The position numbers were made by a program, and so were the translations under genes. Positions 37,806 through 40,604 of a stretch of 40,604 nt of DNA are shown here, one piece after another. The notes beneath the pieces were generated by a model. That model was not told the origin of the DNA. It did no database searches and saw nothing but the letters and a program-made list of their open reading frames with translations. The stretch comes from PKWO01 sp036384915 (lineage in GTDB: Bacteria > Pseudomonadota > Gammaproteobacteria > Burkholderiales > Burkholderiaceae_D), in contig DASVLJ010000017.1 of NCBI GenBank assembly GCA_036384915.1, positions 1 through 40,604 on the forward strand, in the 5' to 3' direction. The first letter of the stretch is position 1. Every line of letters begins with the position of its first letter.

Positions 37806-40604
37806 ATGGTTGCCATCGTCAGTGGAGATAGTCTCGGTCTGTTGAATACGTCTGCGGGCGTGCTAGGCAAAAACGGCTTGCTCGGCCAAGCCGCGAATGG
37901 GGCGACCGGCGAGGAAGCCGTCGTCAATGTCGCCAACGGCAATCTTGTTCTCCAAACCAGTGACGACACCTTGGTAGGGCAGGGTCTGGACATCGATTCG
38001 ATCCGCACCTACAACTCGCAAGGGAGCCTGAACGAAGGTAACGGCCTGGCGTGGAGCATGAGCATCATCAAGACCGTCGGCGGCTTGACGGGCACGGTCA
38101 ATACGGCAGGCAGCACCATCACCCGCACCGATGGCGACGGCAATGCCGTGGTCTATACCTACAGCAACGGCGTCTACGTCGGCCGGGAAGGATCGGGGAC
38201 CAACGACACCTTGTCCTACAACGGCACCACCGGCACCTGGACCTGGACCAACGGCAGCACCAATGCCACCGAAACCTACAACGGCAGCACCGGGTACATC
38301 GCCACGGCGAGCGACACCAGCGGCAACACGCTGACCTATGCCTACAACGGCGCCTTGCTCGCCTCCGTCACCGATGCGTCGGGGGAAAGTGTCCAATACG
38401 GCTATAACAGCAGCAACCAGCTGGCGCAGGTTACCGACTACCTCGCCGGCGGCGTCAAGAACACACGCGTCTACTACAACTACGATACGCAAGGGCGCCT
38501 GTCCAATGTCACGGTCGACCTCAGCCCGGGCGACAACAGCACCACCGACGGCAACACCTACTGGACCAACTACACCTACGTCGGCAGCACCAGCCTCATC
38601 TCCAGCGTCACCCAGAAAGACGGTTCGCAGCTCAATTTCAGCTATATCCAGGTCAACGGCCAGCAAAACGTGCAAAGCGTCACCGACGCACTGGGTCGCA
38701 AGACCACCTTCAACTATCTCGACACGACCCACACCAGCGTCACCGACCCCAACGGCAACACCACGACCTATACCTTCGACGGACAAGGGCGGCTGACCAA
38801 CGTCGCCCCTCCGGCCGTGGGCGGCGTGGCGCCCACAGCCAGCTATACCTATTACCCCAACGGCGAAGTCAAGACCGCGACCGACGGCCAAGGCAACACC
38901 TCGGCCTACAGTTACGACGGCAACGGCAACCTGCTGAGCCGGGTCGACCCCCTGGGCGACACTGTCACCTACACCTACAACAGCAGCAACCTGATGACCA
39001 GCAAGACGGCATACACCGTCGCGGCACAGGGCTCCACGTCCGCCTCGGGCGCGGAAACCACCTATTACCTCTACGACAGCAACGACCAACTGGCCTATAC
39101 CGTCAGCGCGCAGGGACGGGTCACGCAGCATCTCTACAACTACGGCACCTACAACGCCACCACGGGACTGGGCGGCGGTGACCTTGCGTCCACGATTGAT
39201 TATGCCGGCGACTTTTATCCGATGAGCGGTCTGAGCGCGACCAGCCAGCCGACCCTGGCGCAACTCAACGCCTGGGTCGCCTCGACAGCAACAGTCGCGC
39301 AAAGCCAGCGCACCGACTACCAATACGACCTGCGCAGCCAATTGCGCAGCAGCACCACCTACACCGGCATTTCCAGTGCGGGCGCCACCAGCGGCGCCAA
39401 TACCGTTACCTACGTCTACGACCAGGCCGGCAACTTGCTGACGACCGTCGACGGCGACGCCAACCACCAGACCAGCTACACCTACGACGGCTTGAACCGG
39501 CAGACCGGCAAGCTTGACGCCAACCACAACAGCATCGTCACCGCCTACAACGATACCGGCAGCAGCCTCGGCAACAGCGCCAGCATCAGCGTCACCAGCG
39601 CCGGCGGTCTGGTCACGCTGTCGAGCTTCGACGCCGAAGGCGAACTCACCAGCGTGACGCAATCGGGCAGCAATATCGGCAGCAACGGCGTGCTGACCAG
39701 CAGCAACGCCTACGATGCCGACGGCCATCTGCTCATGAGCACCGACCCGCAAGGCAACAGCAGCTACTACCTCTACGATGCCGACGGCAGGCAGATCGCC
39801 AGCATCAATGCCACGGGCCAACTGACCCAGACCAACTACAACGCCGATAACCAGGTCAGCTCGGTGGTGCAATACACCAACCTGGTCAACACCAGCTTGT
39901 TGGTCGACAGCAGCGGCCAGCCGGCCAAGCCCAGTCTGGCCAGCCTCCTGAACGGCAACACGGTGTACAGCACCAGCTGGAACATCTACGATAACGCAGG
40001 GCGCCTGGCTTATACGGTCGATGCCGTGGGCGACGTGACGCAAACCAACTACGATGGTGTCGGGAATGTTATCAGCACGACGGCCTATGCCACGGCGCTT
40101 ACATCGGCGCAACTGCAGAGCTTGGGCGCCAGCCCGAGCGTCAACTATGCCGCCTTCGTGATGCTGGCTCCGGCCGCGACGGCGCAGGATCGCACCACGT
40201 TCTACTATTACGACAGCGACAACCTCCAGATCGGCAAGCTCGATGCCGATGGCTATTTCACGAAAACGACCCGCAACGGAGCAGGGGAGGTGACGCAAAC
40301 CACGAGTTATGCCACCAGCGTCGGCCAAGCGGGCATTACGGCCACGACCAGCCAGACGCAGGGCACGACCGAAACGGCAAACCTCAATGCGGCGCCCACG
40401 TCGAACACGGGCGCGCAGACGGCCACCGCCAACTTGAACACAGCGTCGACGTCGACCACGACTACGACGACGACCAACTACAGCCCGGCGCCCAACACTT
40501 CAGCGGCAGGGGTGACGACGACGCAGACGACGAACTACAACCCGGGGTTGATCAGTTCGGCGGTACAGACCAGCACGAGCCAAACCAGCAGCGGCAGTGC
40601 CAAC
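37806..40604 (+). CDS. Large RHS/YD-repeat protein, N-terminal 933 codons (3' truncated by window)
   Basis: A continuous frame runs from ATG 37806 to the window end without a stop. The N-terminus (MVAIVSGDSLGLLNTSAGVL, then EEAVVNVANGNLVLQ and RTYNSQG) has no Sec signal. It resembles the start of very large RHS proteins of Gram-negative bacteria with an 'IVSG-x-SLGL' opening. From about residue 110 on many YD repeats occur: YSYDGNGNLLSRVDPLG, YVYDQAGNLLTTVDGDA, YTYDGLNRQTGKLDANH, YLYDADGRQIASINATG, NIYDNAGRLAYTVDAVG. Modules of about 45-60 residues that end in an 'RT-x-[FY]-x-Y' strand are interspersed. Near the right edge (about residues 840-933) the sequence turns into Thr/Ser/Asn-rich low complexity with repeated TANLN and TTNY-[SN]-P. 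Such proteins form beta-cage shells, often enclosing a C-terminal toxin; that end lies outside the window. Confidence 0.9.
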   Translation, partial: MVAIVSGDSLGLLNTSAGVLGKNGLLGQAANGATGEEAVVNVANGNLVLQTSDDTLVGQGLDIDSIRTYNSQGSLNEGNGLAWSMSIIKTVGGLTGTVNTAGSTITRTDGDGNAVVYTYSNGVYVGREGSGTNDTLSYNGTTGTWTWTNGSTNATETYNGSTGYIATASDTSGNTLTYAYNGALLASVTDASGESVQYGYNSSNQLAQVTDYLAGGVKNTRVYYNYDTQGRLSNVTVDLSPGDNSTTDGNTYWTNYTYVGSTSLISSVTQKDGSQLNFSYIQVNGQQNVQSVTDALGRKTTFNYLDTTHTSVTDPNGNTTTYTFDGQGRLTNVAPPAVGGVAPTASYTYYPNGEVKTATDGQGNTSAYSYDGNGNLLSRVDPLGDTVTYTYNSSNLMTSKTAYTVAAQGSTSASGAETTYYLYDSNDQLAYTVSAQGRVTQHLYNYGTYNATTGLGGGDLASTIDYAGDFYPMSGLSATSQPTLAQLNAWVASTATVAQSQRTDYQYDLRSQLRSSTTYTGISSAGATSGANTVTYVYDQAGNLLTTVDGDANHQTSYTYDGLNRQTGKLDANHNSIVTAYNDTGSSLGNSASISVTSAGGLVTLSSFDAEGELTSVTQSGSNIGSNGVLTSSNAYDADGHLLMSTDPQGNSSYYLYDADGRQIASINATGQLTQTNYNADNQVSSVVQYTNLVNTSLLVDSSGQPAKPSLASLLNGNTVYSTSWNIYDNAGRLAYTVDAVGDVTQTNYDGVGNVISTTAYATALTSAQLQSLGASPSVNYAAFVMLAPAATAQDRTTFYYYDSDNLQIGKLDADGYFTKTTRNGAGEVTQTTSYATSVGQAGITATTSQTQGTTETANLNAAPTSNTGAQTATANLNTASTSTTTTTTTNYSPAPNTSAAGVTTTQTTNYNPGLISSAVQTSTSQTSSGSAN

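Noticed and set aside
37863..40328. 821-codon open frame antisense to the RHS gene
   Set aside because: Gly/Val/Ala-rich shadow of Thr/Asn/Gly-rich YD repeats; the forward frame has clear RHS motifs.
1..40604. CRISPR array, insertion sequence, prophage or replication origin
   Set aside because: No regularly spaced repeats, transposase, integrase, phage structural genes or DnaA-box clusters were seen.

Overview
The window looks like a chromosomal segment of a GC-rich betaproteobacterium, most likely Burkholderiales and close to Oxalobacteraceae (Herbaspirillum/Collimonas-type). This rests on the Gram-negative porin, the FemAB-like acyltransferase–nadE–glnB order, the trxB<>ftsK-lolA-rarA block, and serS lying near a tRNA-Ser. 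The genus is inference. Both edges cut through genes for surface or secreted proteins: the C-terminus of a 'bluetail'-like protein on the left, and the first 933 codons of a large RHS/YD-repeat protein on the right.

Layout. 1-2928: end of a surface protein with a clear terminator, a three-gene ArsR–SRPBCC–DoxX-like operon, and a Sel1-repeat protein. 3046-5734: a porin with two 3' hairpins, then an EamA-type exporter. 5939-10226: a signalling-flavoured stretch with an HDOD-GAF protein, a protein built from two copies of one unnamed domain, the remnant of an AAA ATPase gene that lost its middle, and a Hanks-type Ser/Thr kinase. 10455-14754: FemAB-like protein, divergent NAD+ synthetase, the PII protein GlnB and two small envelope proteins. 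14850-17246 (minus strand): TRIC-family channel, Smr endonuclease-like protein and thioredoxin reductase. 17491-21836: ftsK-lolA-rarA.

21837-33919 separates rarA from serS, genes that I recall as close neighbours in many Burkholderiales. It behaves like an accessory block. It holds a leucine-rich-repeat protein, a zinc-finger membrane protein overlapping an unknown gene, an XRE-cupin regulator translationally coupled to a GNAT acetyltransferase, an outer-membrane beta-barrel protein, a TetR regulator, a complete RND efflux operon (outer-membrane factor, adaptor, pump), and a small XRE regulator divergent from an orphan gene. After it come serS, a convergent EAL-CBS-CBS-GGDEF protein, tRNA-Ser(CGA) and the RHS gene.

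The most informative non-coding signals are four. Two 16-bp palindromes, 22 bp apart, overlap the TATAAT box in front of the XRE-cupin gene, whose mRNA may be leaderless. A repeated operator-like sequence sits between the -35 and -10 of the beta-barrel gene. Three overlapping palindromes lie between the small XRE gene and its divergent neighbour. Finally, a family of intergenic inverted-repeat elements with GTAGG...CCTAC ends occurs three times. No CRISPR array, insertion sequence, rRNA or phage module was seen. I did not find a clearly new multi-gene system; the best candidates for undescribed biology are the duplicated-domain protein, the regulatory sites of the accessory block and the RHS protein.
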